This document shows, in pieces, positions 43,300 to 54,637 of a DNA stretch of 64,000 nt. Numbering within the stretch: position 1 is the first letter of the stretch; every line of letters starts with the position of its first letter. A program made the position numbers and the translations under genes. Below the pieces are notes generated by a model. It was not told the origin of the DNA. It worked only from the letters and a program-made list of their open reading frames with translations, and searched no databases. The stretch spans positions 1-64,000 of the forward strand of contig JAKCPI010022026.1 in assembly GCA_023213315.1 (NCBI GenBank), written 5' to 3'. Source of the DNA: Euborellia annulipes (Eukaryota > Arthropoda > Insecta > Dermaptera > Anisolabididae).

Positions 43300-45537
43300 T
43301 AATATGTTATTATCTTTTACTAATTAAACGAGAAATATGGGTACGTTTATTTATATATTTATATGTAATCACACCATTTCTCAAAAACGGTTTCAACGAT
43401 TTTATTTTCGGTATACTAAATATATTGCGGTAGGTGTCGTTTTTGGGAAAATTAGGATACTATTACTTTACTGATAAACCTTTTTACTTTTTTAATTAAA
43501 AATAACTGGCTGCATAGCTCACAACTTTATTAATGGTGATTTAAATCTGGAATTAAAATATAATAAATCAATATTTCTCCTATTACCTGTACTTCCTTGA
43601 ATGCGTCACCCCCCCCCCCCCCCAACAAAAATTTCGAGCTTCCGTCTTACCAAAATCATGGGGGCCGCCTCAGTACCACTCATTGGATAAAGTTTATGTA
43701 TTTATAGTCCCAGAAGATCTTAACAAGTAAATACCCATTCCACCTCGAAAAAAATATAAATTAACTGATATAAAAAATTTCTTTACTTTTTGGGTAATAG
43801 ACTAAAAGAAATAGTTATAAATAAACGAAAAAAAAATTTAAGAAGTTAAAAAAAAAAAACTTTTTACATTTAAATAAGAAAATGGAAAGAAAGAAAACAT
43901 TTTAATGTAATTAGAAATTTTTTTTTTTATGTTTTATAATTGTTTACAAGCTTCGTGAAGGAAAAAATTTAAAACATTGTTAATCAAGATAATGTCTGAG
44001 AAAAACCGCTTACAAGTTTTATTTAAGCTTTCTAAAATTGAGATTGTAGCCATGAAAAACTAAGATGATTATTTTTCTTTTTTTTTTTTTGGGCAGGAGA
44101 AAAAAAAATCGTTTAAGTAAAATCCCTCTCTCTTTACTGATCAGCCATTCTAAAATAAAATGCATTTTTCTATATGAAGATTCAAAATGATAAAAATGGA
44201 AATAATATTATGATAAAATGTAATAACATAAAAATATGATTTATTATGAAGAGATAAATATGTGAAAGCTTACATATCAACTCACTTTTTTTTCCAATCA
44301 ATGTGATATGAATTTTTTTTCACGCTTAATTAAATTTCATAAAAATAATAAATAATGTACACGCAATAATAAATTTGAATAATAAATTAGTATATTAAAT
44401 GAATTATAATTTTGAGGAATATCCCGGAGTTAGAGCGTGTCATTCCAGTAAAAATTCAAATCCAGGAACTTAATTTTATTTATTTGGGTGTTTATTAAGC
44501 AATTATAAAGAAATACACGTATGTATTATTTGAATAGGACATCTTGTACAATAAGTCAATGGTGGGAGAATATATAGATCTATTTCTAAATGTATTTCTT
44601 GAAAAAAAAAAAAAAAAAAATTTTTAATAGAATGTAAAAAAAAAATATGAATTTTCAATAGACAACAAGATGCAAATCGTTAGAAAGGCAATCGAGTTTG
44701 AGGTGGGTTTTTATAATCACCCCACAGATTGAGGTAATGGACTATTTATTTCCCAAACCAAAATTCTTAAAATTTTAAATAATGAATTGCATTACAAATT
44801 TAAAAAAAAAGCACTTTTTAAACGAATTATTAATGGAAATTTTTAAATTTAATTCTATAAATGAACAAAAAAAAAAAAAAAAAATGCATTTTAGCGAAAA
44901 AAAAAAAAATAAATAAAATATTTTATTTCTACATGAATAGAATGAAAATTAAAAAAAGCCTGAGGCTGAATAAAGCCTCTGTTATTTTTTCAATAATCCA
45001 TTCACAGAACCGATTAGTCGATCTAAATATTAATCAATATTTTATAGAATACAAGTCAGAAATAAATAATTCGATAAATGGGAGGGGGGGGGGGGAAGAG
45101 TGTGTGGAGTAAACCATTGGATTAGAGATAAAAGGTATAACCAGAATACATTTTTACAGGGGGGGGATTTTTTTAAATGAATTATTCTATATATAATAGC
45201 TCATTTATAAAAAGAATCAATCAAAATACTAGGTATTTTAAAAATTATTATCAGATCAACAGTTTTAAATATTACTAAGATTTTCCAGAGGGGGTGGGGG
45301 GGGGGCATCCCCGTCTTCGCCTAGGAGCCTAACTAAAAGTGAATATAAACTACTAATTGGATCAACTTATGATAGAGATAAAATATAAAGAATTAAAAGT
45401 TTTCACTGTAAATTATTAATTTAGATTAAGTTTATTTGTTTTAAATAAGTTTGATTCAGAGGCTTAACGAATCCTTAAGGGCGGTGGGGGGGAGCAAAGC
45501 TCAACTAGCTATGTCCTCAATTTGTATTCACATACCA
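43300..45537. other. AT-rich stretch, nothing firm
   Basis: Homopolymers: C-run 43608-43623, T-run 43918-43928, A-run 44601-44618, G-runs near 45077-45091 and 45293-45305. A segment at 45470-45530 (GGCGGTGGGGGGGAGCAAAG, CTCAACTAGC) resembles the interior of the hAT MITE at 18891-19066 without ends. The plus-strand frame at 44861-45112 is low-complexity. No gene. Confidence 0.45.
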
Positions 45538-45801
45538 TATATGGACCCTGTTATGCAATGGTGTGTCAAAGACCAAAAAATTCAAAAATGAGTTAAGCAT
45601 GGAATATTGTTTCAAATGCTTTAATTAATAGTATAGTATTTTTTATGAAATATGTCCTAAAAAAATTTATATTTAATGCTACTTGCACAATTGACAAGAA
45701 AAATTATATATAATCCAATGAAAACAAAAAACTTTAATGTTTATTTTCTCAAAACTCGATGTTTGGTCTTTGACACACCATTGCATAACAGGGTCCATAT
45801 A
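45538..45801. mobile_element. MITE with 40-bp terminal inverted repeats (family E)
   Basis: TATATGGACCCTGTTATGCA / ATGGTGTGTCAAAGACCAAA at the left and the near-perfect inverse at the right (TTTGGTCTTTGACACACCAT / TGCATAACAGGGTCCATATA). The 264-bp element has an AT-rich interior. TA or TATA is probably the target. A diverged copy is at 59989-60240. Confidence 0.8.
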
Positions 45802-45926
45802 AGGGTAGATTTTTTTTTTTTTGTGAAAAATGGTCTTTTGTATAAAAATATTTAAACAATCGAAAAAATTAAATAAATATTAAAAAAAAAAAATTTGTAG
45901 TCTCAAAATTTCGGACAAGATAAGGA

Positions 45927-46096
45927 CATGGGCGTAACTAGAGAATTTGGCTGGGGCGGGGGTGGGGGCATGGGACCAGCTATCCTCCGGGGGACCTGGA
46001 AAGCCCCATATTTTCTAATTTTTTCTTGAGGCAGAGAGCTTTCCGGAGGGGAGCCACGAGCCTTATGGGGGCGGTACTCCTCTAGTTACGCCCATA
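45927..46096. mobile_element. hAT-type MITE (family F3), copy 2
   Basis: CATGGGCGTAACTAGAG…CTCTAGTTACGCCCATA ends, with GATAAGGA and GATACGGA outside (7 of 8 bases). The interior shares GGACC(A)GCTATCCTCCGG and CCTGGAAAGCCCCATATTTT with 21637-21835, inverted. Confidence 0.8.
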
Positions 46097-47413
46097 GATA
46101 CGGATCAAATTTTCAGATATTTTAAAAACAGCGAAACTTAAAGCTAATTTTGGCAATCAAAAAATGAAAAAAAAATAGTATTTTATACATTATTCTAATA
46201 TATTAATATAACTGTAAATTGATTAATTTGTAAAATTTATAAAAAAAAATTTGCTAGTTTTTTTTTTTATAAATTTCATAAAAATATAGGAACAGAGTTA
46301 GTTAAGCAACCTTGTTAAAAATATTTAAGAGTAAAATTTGCCGGGCCTATTTACTCAAATAAAATACATAATTGCGTATTTGACAATTTTGTTTGCCCCA
46401 CCCAAATTTGTGTTAGGCCTGTATTCTTTGGCGAGGTTGGGCGTCCCTGTGCTCAAGGGGGCCGATGGCTTAATTTCTCCCATCTGAATACGCCCCAATA
46501 AAATCACATCTAGAGATTACAATCTTAAGCGAGACCTAAAGAAGTCCACAAAAGCTGACGAAATGTTATTCAAATAAACCAGAGTTAAAAATAATAATAA
46601 TATTCAAATACAATATTTAGGAAATCAAGAATTTGTTTATTACAGGGGGTGGGATATTTCCCCCCAAAATGCATCTTATTTACCACGATTTACCTTCTCA
46701 AGACGTTAATTTTCCCTTTTGCGTAACCATCAAAGTACGTGTTTTTTTCTAATTTAAATAATTTATTTATTCAACTGGCATTAGAATATTTCAAATAAAC
46801 ATGTACAAAGAAAATCGTTGATGCATTAAGAAATGTAAGAGATTATCGCTCAAAGGACCAATTTATGGAAGCTGTTAGCAAGCTAATAAGGCGAATTAAA
46901 TATTATTTAGGAAAGTTCTTTTACCTCAGTTAACTCCGGAACATAGGTACATACTAACGAAGGGGGGAGTTGGCAACTAAGAATGGATATAAGCCACCCC
47001 GACGAATATCTTACACACTGAATTTACATATTTTATTATAATTTAAGTAAGGCCTTCTAAGTAATAAATTTAATAATTCATATCCAGAGGAAAAGATTAA
47101 TTTTTGAACTTTTCTTCTCGTCCATCCGTTTTAAAAAGAATTTTTTTGACTTTTGTTTCTAATTTAAAACAACTTTATTTTTATATAAGTACTTATTATG
47201 AAAAAAAAAAAATATTTTCAAGTTTAATGTATACTAAAAAATTTAAAAGTGTATATTTCAGTTTACGGTATACAAGATAATTTTCTTTTTATAGGATTTT
47301 TGTCTAGGTTGTTATTGTTTAATAAAATTTCTATTCCATGTTTACGTGTCTTCTTAGTTGTTTGTAAGTATATCAAAAACAAAAGATAAATATTAAAATG
47401 TTTTTCTATTTTT
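46097..47413. other. AT-rich stretch with a protein-like remnant
   Basis: It includes a decayed hammerhead-like phrase at about 46538-46566 (CCTAAAGAAGTCCACAAAAG, CTGACGAAATG) and the frame remnant listed at 46802. Otherwise AT-rich without recognisable ends. Confidence 0.4.
46802..46985 (+). pseudogene. Protein-like remnant, family unknown
   Basis: A 44-codon frame reads KKIVDALRNVRDYRS, KDQFMEAVSKLIRRIKYYLG and then a stop. With a one-base shift it would continue VLLPQLTPEHRYILTKGG. The amphipathic, well-mixed composition is unlike the chance frames nearby. No splice sites flank it. It may be a transposon gene fragment; I cannot name the family. Confidence 0.3.
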
Positions 47414-48203
47414 ACTTTCTCTTACCCTATTTATGATATATATATAGAGAGAGAAAGTATTGCAATCATGTCAAATATTCTATGTAGAGATTTTGATGGA
47501 TATACATGTTTTGAGGCCTCCAAAAAAGTATGGTCTGTCTGTGAACAAAATATCTGAGTAACCAAAAGAGTAACGAGGTTGAAATTTTATATTCAAGTTA
47601 AGCACCCCTCGAAATTGTGAACATAAACTTTTAAGCAAAATCGGCCAAAAAGTACTAGTACTTTACTGATGTACTTTTTCAGTTTTTTTCAATTTTCTCA
47701 AAATTCGCTTCAAGAATTTTATTTAAAATTCATAAATCAATTATTTTTTACATGCTCCTTAAAATGTATATTCTCATTTTGCCCTTGAAATCTTTTGAAG
47801 CACACTTTATTCTTGTGCTTCATAGGAAAGATAGGAGAAATGGTTGTCATGGTAACAAAAGAGTAAAATCTTTTTCTTTTTAGATTAAAATTCAGATAAA
47901 TCAACTATTTTTTAGATGCTCTTTAAAAAGTATATCATTTTTCGTAAAAATTGCTTGAAGTACACTTTACTGATGTATTTCAGATTTTTCAAATTCATTT
48001 TCCGGTTCTTCCTTCCATAGAGCAAATGTCCCTTTGGGAATTTGCATGTTAATTTTGATTCAAAAGGGGGGTACCCTTTTTACAAATTTAAAAAAAATAT
48101 TTTCCAATTCTTATGAAATTTTTATTTAGGATTCTCTATTGTGTATAAAATATCCAATTCTTTCCGAAAGGTAAGAGAAATGTCCGGCGCCAGTCACACC
48201 AGA
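47414..48203 (+). mobile_element. Family A element, long subfamily
   Basis: The start ACTTTCTCTTACC follows a T-run. After the usual GGAGAAATGGTTGTCATGG block it has an extra module of about 330 bp, with a partial repeat of the ATTTTTTAGATGCTCTTTAA segment and then GATTCAAAAGGGGGGTACCC, CCAATTCTTATGAAATTTTT and TTGTGTATAAAATATCCAA, shared with 61695-62655. The hairpin is mostly lost but the CAGTCACACCAGATT end remains. Confidence 0.75.
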
Positions 48204-49608
48204 TTTTTAATTGACAAATTCAAGTGTGTTCTCGCTGTTTCGATTGTTATATGTTAAAAAAAAATATATTGTCTCAAAAAAAAGTCTTATTTAAAGAAAG
48301 AGAATTACTAGTTTTTGAAACTTTTAGATCTGAACAATTCAGTTAGCCCAAAATAAAATAAAAGAAAAATATTTTAATATTATTCATTTTGTAGTCAGAG
48401 GACAAGTAATAGAAATTTATTGCACAAGATAATTATTAAAATCCCATTCCGCTTTTAGTTTTGGGAATACAATATTTTCCTTAGAGGCTGTTAATATTTC
48501 GGCTTAATAACGTCAAGGGGATAAAGCTGTTAATCCTAAGTTGAAAGAAACTCAGATTCAAATCCACTTTCTGACAAATTTATCCAACTCAATCGGTGAT
48601 GGGGAAGAAAAGCGAAATCATTCCTCCTCGCGATAATCCCAAGATCTGCCGGTAAATTCTTTTCTTATCTTAGACATCGAAATTAATTAATTTTTTTTTT
48701 TGTTTTATTTCATCCTTATGAGAATAACCTTCTGATAAAAAATTGTGTTTTATTCATATCGTTTAAAATCTCTCTCTTAGGAGAAAATTTTCTTTAATGT
48801 TGAGAAAATAAGAATTTTATTCTAAACTTAGTTATTTATTCTCCTATTTTTTTCTCTAGTTGGCTAAAAACTAATTTTTCCCTTAAAAATAAGGCTGAAG
48901 AAAAATTGGTAAAATTTAGTTGGCATGCCCCACACGAAAAAAATGTCATATCCTGGAAGAGATGCATTAAAAAGCCAAATTTGGGAAGTAATTCAATATA
49001 CATCAGACTCACACTTTCAAAGGATTTGGAATAAAGAACTAAAAATGTTGGATTCCTCTTAATATTAATACTCGCCTACGTATGGCTTTATGAGTTGGTG
49101 AAATGAGTTAATTTTCAGATGATTATCTTTTATTTATTCTACTTTTTTTTTTTATTTATCTTTTTCATATATTATTAATATATATGATATATTAAATATA
49201 CTTTTTTAGCACGGATTTGAAATAATAAAAATATAAACATAACCTTTAACCTCACGTGATAGTATTATCAGAACGCTTCACACCAGGGCAAAAAAAGAAT
49301 ATGCAATTCGGAAAAATTAAAAAACAGAGGAGAAAATCCTTAAGAATACTTTAATAGCAAATGGTTATAATCTGAACAAAATTAACAAAATTTTCTCGAG
49401 TACAAAAAATCAAAATTTAAGCGAAAAAAAGTACTAGTCCTTTAGTGATGTTCTTTTTAAGTTTATAACTAATTATATTATACTTATAATATTCTATTTT
49501 TTCTATAATTCCGAATTTTCACTCAAAGTGATGGGCCCAGGAAGAGCAGCCGGTTGCACGCTGGGGAGGGGGGGAAGGCTCTTCTAGCCTTAGCTCGGGA
49601 AAATCATA
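48204..49608. other. Stretch without a supported gene
   Basis: The plus strand at 48599-48651 has an ATG frame MGKKSEIIPPRDNPKICR ending at a donor-like GTAAATTC; this is too little to call an exon. A degenerate family A-like phrase (AAGTACTAGTCCTTTAGTGA) lies near 49429-49448. A GC-rich patch at 49530-49600 resembles hAT MITE interiors. Confidence 0.4.
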
Positions 49609-49616
49609 GTCACCAA

Positions 49617-49897
49617 CAAGGGCGTAGCCAGAATCAAATCTAGAGGGGGGCAGATCATGGTCGTCCAGGGGGAGGGGGCAGATCATGGCTGTCCAGATTG
49701 TGACATAGCTTTTTCATATATATCTATACTATTATATAATAAGCCTTCGAATTAAAGGCATAAAAACCCTCGAGTCCTAACGAGTCCCCGTCGCTATCGC
49801 CCTACCTAATTTTGTTTCATTTCATTTCATCACTTTATAAGCATTTAATTTTTTTTTCTTGCTTCTGGGGGAGGGGGGGGGGGCAGTTGCCCCCATG
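49617..49897. mobile_element. hAT-type MITE (family F2), copy 2
   Basis: GTCACCAA stands on both sides (49609-49616 and 49898-49905), a perfect 8-bp duplication. The left end is CAAGGGCGTAGCCAG; the right end has lost CTGGGTACG and reads CAGTTGCCCCCATG. The interior matches 19832-20087, with the GGGGGCAGATCATGG block doubled. Confidence 0.85.
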
Positions 49898-50118
49898 GTC
49901 ACCAACAAGTGAGCCCCTAAGTGAAATTATTAATTATAGGAAAATATACTAACATTTTTTTGTATTAAAATTTTGAATTAGAAACCTTTTATTAATTGCA
50001 GTCGATTTTTAATAATTTTTTCTTGTTTTAAATTTTCCATTTAATTGATAATATTAAAACAAAAAGAGCGTTATTTCTAAGCCGAAAACATTGGTAGAAA
50101 TATATATATATTTTTTTA

Positions 50119-50640
50119 ATGGTATCGTTTTTAGCTAAAGCCTCCTGTCACTGCTACAATAACCGTTTTTTTACGGATGAATGCAATAATTCAATATCAT
50201 GTAGTATTTTAGTGGACTTTTGGACCCCTATGGAAGCGACAAGTGAAAATGAAAGAAAACATTTTTTCACTTTTGATAAGAAAAAACCAGATTGAGAGGC
50301 AGGACTCGAACTCAAATGGAATCGGATGCTCAAGTCCCTTGAGGAATTGGAAGAAAAATGGATAGAATTATTTAGTGAAGATAGAAGCTCATGGGATCTA
50401 TTGGGTGACATGAAATTATTAAGACACGAGCAAAATGACAATCATTCTAGTCTTACAATTGAAGTATATATATATTTTTTTAATCGACTCAAGCAAAACT
50501 TGAAGAAAAGGATACGCTATTTAGAGTTGAAGTAATGGCGAAAGAAGCAATTAGAAATTTATAAGCGAAATGAAAAGGGATCTTAGGGCAGGCGTTAAGG
50601 GCGGTCAACCGTACAAAGGGCGGCTATTAGAGAGGAAAAG
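50119..50640 (+). pseudogene. Protein-like frame with stops, possible pseudogene
   Basis: From ATG at 50119 one frame runs MVSFLAKASC…VDFWTPMEATSENERK…DKKKPD to a TGA at about 50293, then continues without shift EAGLELKWNRM, KSLEELEEKWIELFSED, RSSWDLLGDMKLLRHEQ to 50535. A shifted frame then reads KLEEKDTLFRVEVMAKEAIR and, after another break, MKRDLRAGVKGGQPYKG. The glutamate/leucine-rich middle looks like a helical or coiled-coil segment. One stop plus at least two shifts suggest a decayed gene or transposon ORF; alternatively exons joined by short introns. Family not recognised. Confidence 0.4.
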
Positions 50641-51250
50641 ACCTTTGAAGCACATTTAGGCAGGGTTATATAAAAACTTTTTCCTTTTCTTAAGATTCAA
50701 TCTTTTCAAAAATAAGCATTCCTATTTAAAATTGAATCTTATCTTCGGTAGAATTCACTAAATATATACTTTTTTTTTTATATGAAACCGAAACAACTTT
50801 TCAATGAATGTTTTCTTTGATCTTTAAATATATTAAAATATAATTCTTCTTAATCATGATTTAAGATGTACTGATAGTCTTAGGTCACAACACTGATTCT
50901 ATTTCACAGTGTACACACAATCACTGTGGATTAGAAAACTAATAATAATATACGGTATATCAAGCAACGTGTGGACAGGGTTTTAGATAAAATTTCTTAG
51001 AAAAACTGTGAGCAAGAAAAAGCACAAATAATTTTGAATTCAAAATCGTTAAAATGATTTATTTTAAAAGGGAAATAACAGAAAAATTTTCTAACTAATT
51101 TATTTGAAGTCTGAGATCGTTGGACTCGGTCAAATTAATTGATAATCAATATACCTATTTTATCGCTAAGGACGGGAATCGAAACGCTGGCTTTTAGAAG
51201 CAAGAACTCTAAGGAAAAAATAAATGTTTAAAAATTTTCCATGGTTTTTT
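50641..51250. other. AT-rich stretch, nothing recognised
   Basis: No element ends or exon signals that I can support. Confidence 0.45.
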
Positions 51251-51273
51251 ACTTTCTCATACCTCTATATATA

Positions 51274-51526
51274 CAGTAGCGTGACTAGGTGGGGGCGAAG
51301 GGGGGCTCACCCCCTCCCCCAGGCGCATCAAGCCTTTGGCGCCCCTCTATACCGACATAGGCGCCCTAAGGCATCTAAAATATAGCCCAGGGACGGTGAT
51401 TTTATCATATTCTTTCCATAGATTCTCCAAAAACACGGAGTTTTCTTTTAAATTATATTACAATTTAAAAAACGACGCCCTTGTTGAGCTTCGCCCCTCC
51501 ACCCTCAAAGGCTAGTTACGCCGCTG
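51274..51526. mobile_element. hAT-type MITE, subfamily shared with 18891-19066
   Basis: The ends CAGTAGCGTGACTAGG and …CTAGTTACGCCGCTG are inverse; the flanks CTATATA / TATATATA lie in a TA tract, so the duplication is ambiguous. The interior matches 18891-19066 inverted (GATTTTATCATATTCTTTCC, GAGCTTCGCCCCTCC). Confidence 0.75.
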
Positions 51527-51632
51527 TATATATATATATATATATATATATGTTCTTGAAGGTTTCCGCGACCGGATGTATGCGAAGACAAGTTTTCTCG
51601 GGTTAAGTCGCGTGGGGTGCTGAGATTTACTC

Positions 51633-51667
51633 GACGTTTCGGCTCTCCTTTTGGAGCCATTTTCAAG
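51633..51667 (-). ncRNA. Hammerhead-like module, altered core
   Basis: Minus strand: CTTGAAAA, T, GGCTCC, loop, GGAGAGCC, GAAACGTC. The GAAACGTC box and stem II are good, but the first box (TTGAAAA for CTGANGA) lacks C3 and G8, bases needed for catalysis. Likely inactive. Confidence 0.35.
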
Positions 51668-52507
51668 AGAGAAGGAAGTTAGGAGGTAATGGTGGGGGGG
51701 GGTTGTTTACGGGGTCGCAGTCTTCCTGGTCCCCAGGTCAATTTGGTGGATGACTCAGAGGCGTGGATTGGTCTCTGAGAACTGGAGGAAGGTTGGGTGT
51801 GTGTAATTGTGTTCGGTTTAGGTTGACTACGGGGCCTCAATCTGCCTACTCCCCAAGTCGGTGTGTTGGTGGTGTGTTTGGTGGATGCCTCAGAGGTCTG
51901 GGTTTGTCTCTGAGGGATGGACAGTGGTTGGTTCTGTGTAATCGGGTTTGTGTTTGGTTTGGGTTGACTTTGGGGCCTCAATCTGCCTACTCCCCAAGTC
52001 GGGGTGTTAGCCTGGTCCCGGGGTCTCAACCTGCCTACTCCCAGGCCGAGAGCAGTGGTAGTAGGGCCCCCCGGTCTTCGGCCCCCCCCAAACACAAAAC
52101 CACACCCCCACCAAACAAGGTACCCGGCCTGGGGAGTAGGCAGGTTGAGACCCCGACAACCAAGAGCTAACACCCCGACTTGGGGAGTAGGCAGATTGAG
52201 GCCCCAAAGTCAACCCAAACCAAACACAAACCCGATTACACAGAACCAACCACTGTCCATCCCTCAGAGACAAACCCAGACCTCTGAGGCATCCACCAAA
52301 CACACCACCAACACACCGACTGGGGAGTAGGCAGATTGAGGCCCCGTAGTCAACCTAAACCGAACACAATTACACACACCCAACCTTCCTCCAGTTCTCA
52401 GAGACCAATCCACGCCTCTGAGTCATCCACCAAATTGACCTGGGGACCAGGAAGACTGCGACCCCGTAAACAACCCCCCCCACCATTACCTCCTAACTTC
52501 CTTCTCT

Positions 52508-52542
52508 CTTGAAAATGGCTCCAAAAGGAGAGCCGAAACGTC
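52508..52542 (+). ncRNA. Hammerhead-like module, altered core
   Basis: Mirror partner of 51633-51667 with identical boxes (TTGAAAA, GGCTCC/GGAGAGCC, GAAACGTC). Same loss of C3 and G8. Confidence 0.35.
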
Positions 52543-52593
52543 GAGTAAATCTCAGCACCCCACGCGACTTAACCCGAGAAAACTTGTCTTCGC

Positions 52594-52632
<39 letters not shown>

Positions 52633-53409
52633 AATTATTGGATTCATGTCAAAAATTCAATGTCGAAATTTTTATATATATATATATATATATACTTTTT
52701 GAGGTCCCCTGAAAAAAAAAAAATGGTTTTTGCGACATGGACTGTCTGTGAACAAAATATATCAAGAACAAAAAGAGCTAGGAGGTTGAAATTTTATATT
52801 TCAGTTAGATACCACCCTGGGACGTGACATGAAGCTTTTGAACAAAATCGGCCAAAAGTACCTTACTGATGTACTTTTTCAGTTTTTTTCGATTTTCTCA
52901 AAATTCGCTCTAACGATTTTGATTAAAATTCATAAATCAATTATTTTCTAAATGCTCTTTAAAATTTCTGTTCTCATTTTACCCTTGAAATCTTTTGAAG
53001 CACACATTACTCTTGTACTTCATAGGAAAGATAGGAGAAATGGTTGCCATGGTAACAAAATATAAATATTTTCCCATGTTTATAAATTTTATATCTTGAA
53101 TTCTAATATATTGGCGGAAACTATCTTGACACAAAAATATATTATGTACAAGCAAACAACTACTCTTACCAAAGGTAAGAGAAAGTTGTGTTCTGTGCGA
53201 CCAGTCACACCGGATTTTTTTCTTTATTGAAATTTAGAATTTATAGGAAATTTTTCCTCTAGTCACATTATCTGATTTTTTTTTTATTTTAATAATTAGG
53301 GTTTGGGGGAAAAAAAAGGAAGTGAATTTCATATCACAATATGATTTATCATTCTTTGACATTTAGATTTCAAAAGCTGAATTGATCAGTCAAAGTAGAT
53401 GTCGTGAGA

Positions 53410-53545
53410 TGGGTTGGAGCCTCGGGTGGAATTATTTATAGCTTCCTCTTTCTATCTTATCCTCTTGTGCCCTTTGAAAAAAATGGCGGGTAAAAAGTTA
53501 AGGTGGGGGAAGTTATAAATATATCCAACCGAGGCACCAAACACC
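53410..53545. mobile_element. Short foldback MITE
   Basis: TTGGAGCCTCGGGTGGAATT…TTATAGCTTCC (from about 53412) is answered by GGAAGTTATAAATATATCCA / ACCGAGGCACCAA (to about 53542). The arms are about 35 bp with a few mismatches. Borders and duplication not resolved. Confidence 0.55.
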
Positions 53546-53887
53546 TGACGGCACCAACTACTCTTGGAAACGAGTGACATTCACACTGGTACCACACTTG
53601 AAAATTCAAAATGAACAAATTTTTTTCAATGTCATTGTCTCAAGTGATATTTTTCAAAATATATATATATATATTGTTTAAATAGGCACGCCTCTACTAA
53701 TAAATTGCTTTCGCTCTTCTCGAGAATAAAGAATTTTATCAAATGTCAGCCTTTTATATCAACTTGGATTAAGAATAAAAAAAATATTGACGTGGAAATG
53801 GTTTTGGGATTATATTCAAAAGTAGTAATAAAAATGACAAAAAAAAAAAAAAACAACTAGAATTATTCAAATACTGTGACTAAAAAA

Positions 53888-54637
53888 AATATGGGAAAAA
53901 CTTTCTCGTATATTCGTGTGTGTGAACACGATCGCTTAAAATCACAAGCAGCCAGATCGATCAAATTTGATGTATACTAAAATTGTATATTTCTATCAAC
54001 TTTTGAAGTAAATATGTCACCTAGGAGTAGTACTTTACCTAATTGTCAATTTTTTTTGTCATATTATGATAAATTACTGTATTCTTTGACATTTTTTTCG
54101 AAAATTGAATAGTTAATGAATAAAAAGATAATTTGGAAAACAAATCAAAACAAAATCATAGAGGTGTCATTAAAATAATGTGAATATAAACAAATTCATT
54201 TATTTATATTTACATTTGATGATGATTTTGTTTTGATTTTTTGTTTTTTCAAAATTAACGAAAATTGTCTTTTTCTTCGTTGATTATTTCAAAAACTATT
54301 CAGTTTTCGAAAAAATGTCAAAGAATTCAAACTTTTTAAAATAAATTAATTTATCATAATATGACAAATTTCAAAATTTTTGAAAAAACTTATGTACTAC
54401 TTTCAGGTAACATATTTACTCCACAAGTTGATAGAAATCTACAATTTTATTGTAAGGAGTATATATCAAATTTCATCGATCTGGCTGCTTGCGTTTTTAA
54501 GCAATCGTGTTCACACACCCACACACACACACACACACACACACTCAACGTGAAGTCATCATAATCTCGAAGTCGAATTTTTTGACGATTACAATACTTT
54601 CTCTTTATAAATTTTACTATACGAGAAAGTAAAATGA
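53888..54637. mobile_element. Foldback built from family A-like ends
   Basis: The left arm TTTCTCGTATATTCGTGTGT…GAACACGATCGCTTAAAA…CAGATCGATCAAATTTGATG…AAGTAAATATGTCAC is repeated inverted to 54637 (…CATATTTACTCCACAAGTTG…CATCGATCTGGCTGC…AAGCAATCGTGTTCACAC…TATACGAGAAAGTA). The right arm carries CATAATCTCGAAGTCGAATT and TTGACGATTACAATACTTTC, near-matches to the 5' part of family A, plus a CA microsatellite (54509-54543). Confidence 0.65.

Larger units (their letters stand above)
51579..52596. mobile_element. GC-rich foldback of tandem units with hammerhead-like modules
   Basis: Two arms of about 460-490 bp are near-identical and inverted, meeting in a short centre near 52075-52110. They begin and end GCGAAGACAAGTTTTCTCGG / its inverse. 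Each arm has a module (51633-51667 minus; 52508-52542 plus) and then roughly 140-bp tandem units ending GGGGCCTCAATCTGCCTACT. Composition is far richer in GC than anything else in the window, which explains the long arginine/proline-rich chance frames on both strands. Probably a Penelope-like terminal-repeat pair or a composite MITE. Confidence 0.75.
51251..53214 (+). mobile_element. Family A element split by hAT and a GC-rich foldback
   Basis: The start ACTTTCTCATACCTCTATAT is interrupted by a hAT element (51274-51526) and then, in a TA tract, by a foldback of about 1 kb (51579-52596). The body resumes at TAGAGAGAGAGAGAG, then TTGGATTCATGTCAAAAATT and AGGAGAAATGGTTGCCATGG, and ends in the hairpin (…CCAGTCACACCGGATT). 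Three generations of insertion are nested here. Confidence 0.8.

Noticed and set aside
48599..48651. Possible first coding exon MGKKSEIIPPRDNPKICR with donor GTAAATTC
   Set aside because: Eighteen codons and a mediocre donor are not enough, and no following plus-strand exon was found.
51679..52330. Long overlapping open frames on both strands, proline/arginine-rich
   Set aside because: They are mirror images created by the GC-rich palindrome; the frames on the two strands repeat the same peptide pieces and have no start context, domain or splice support.
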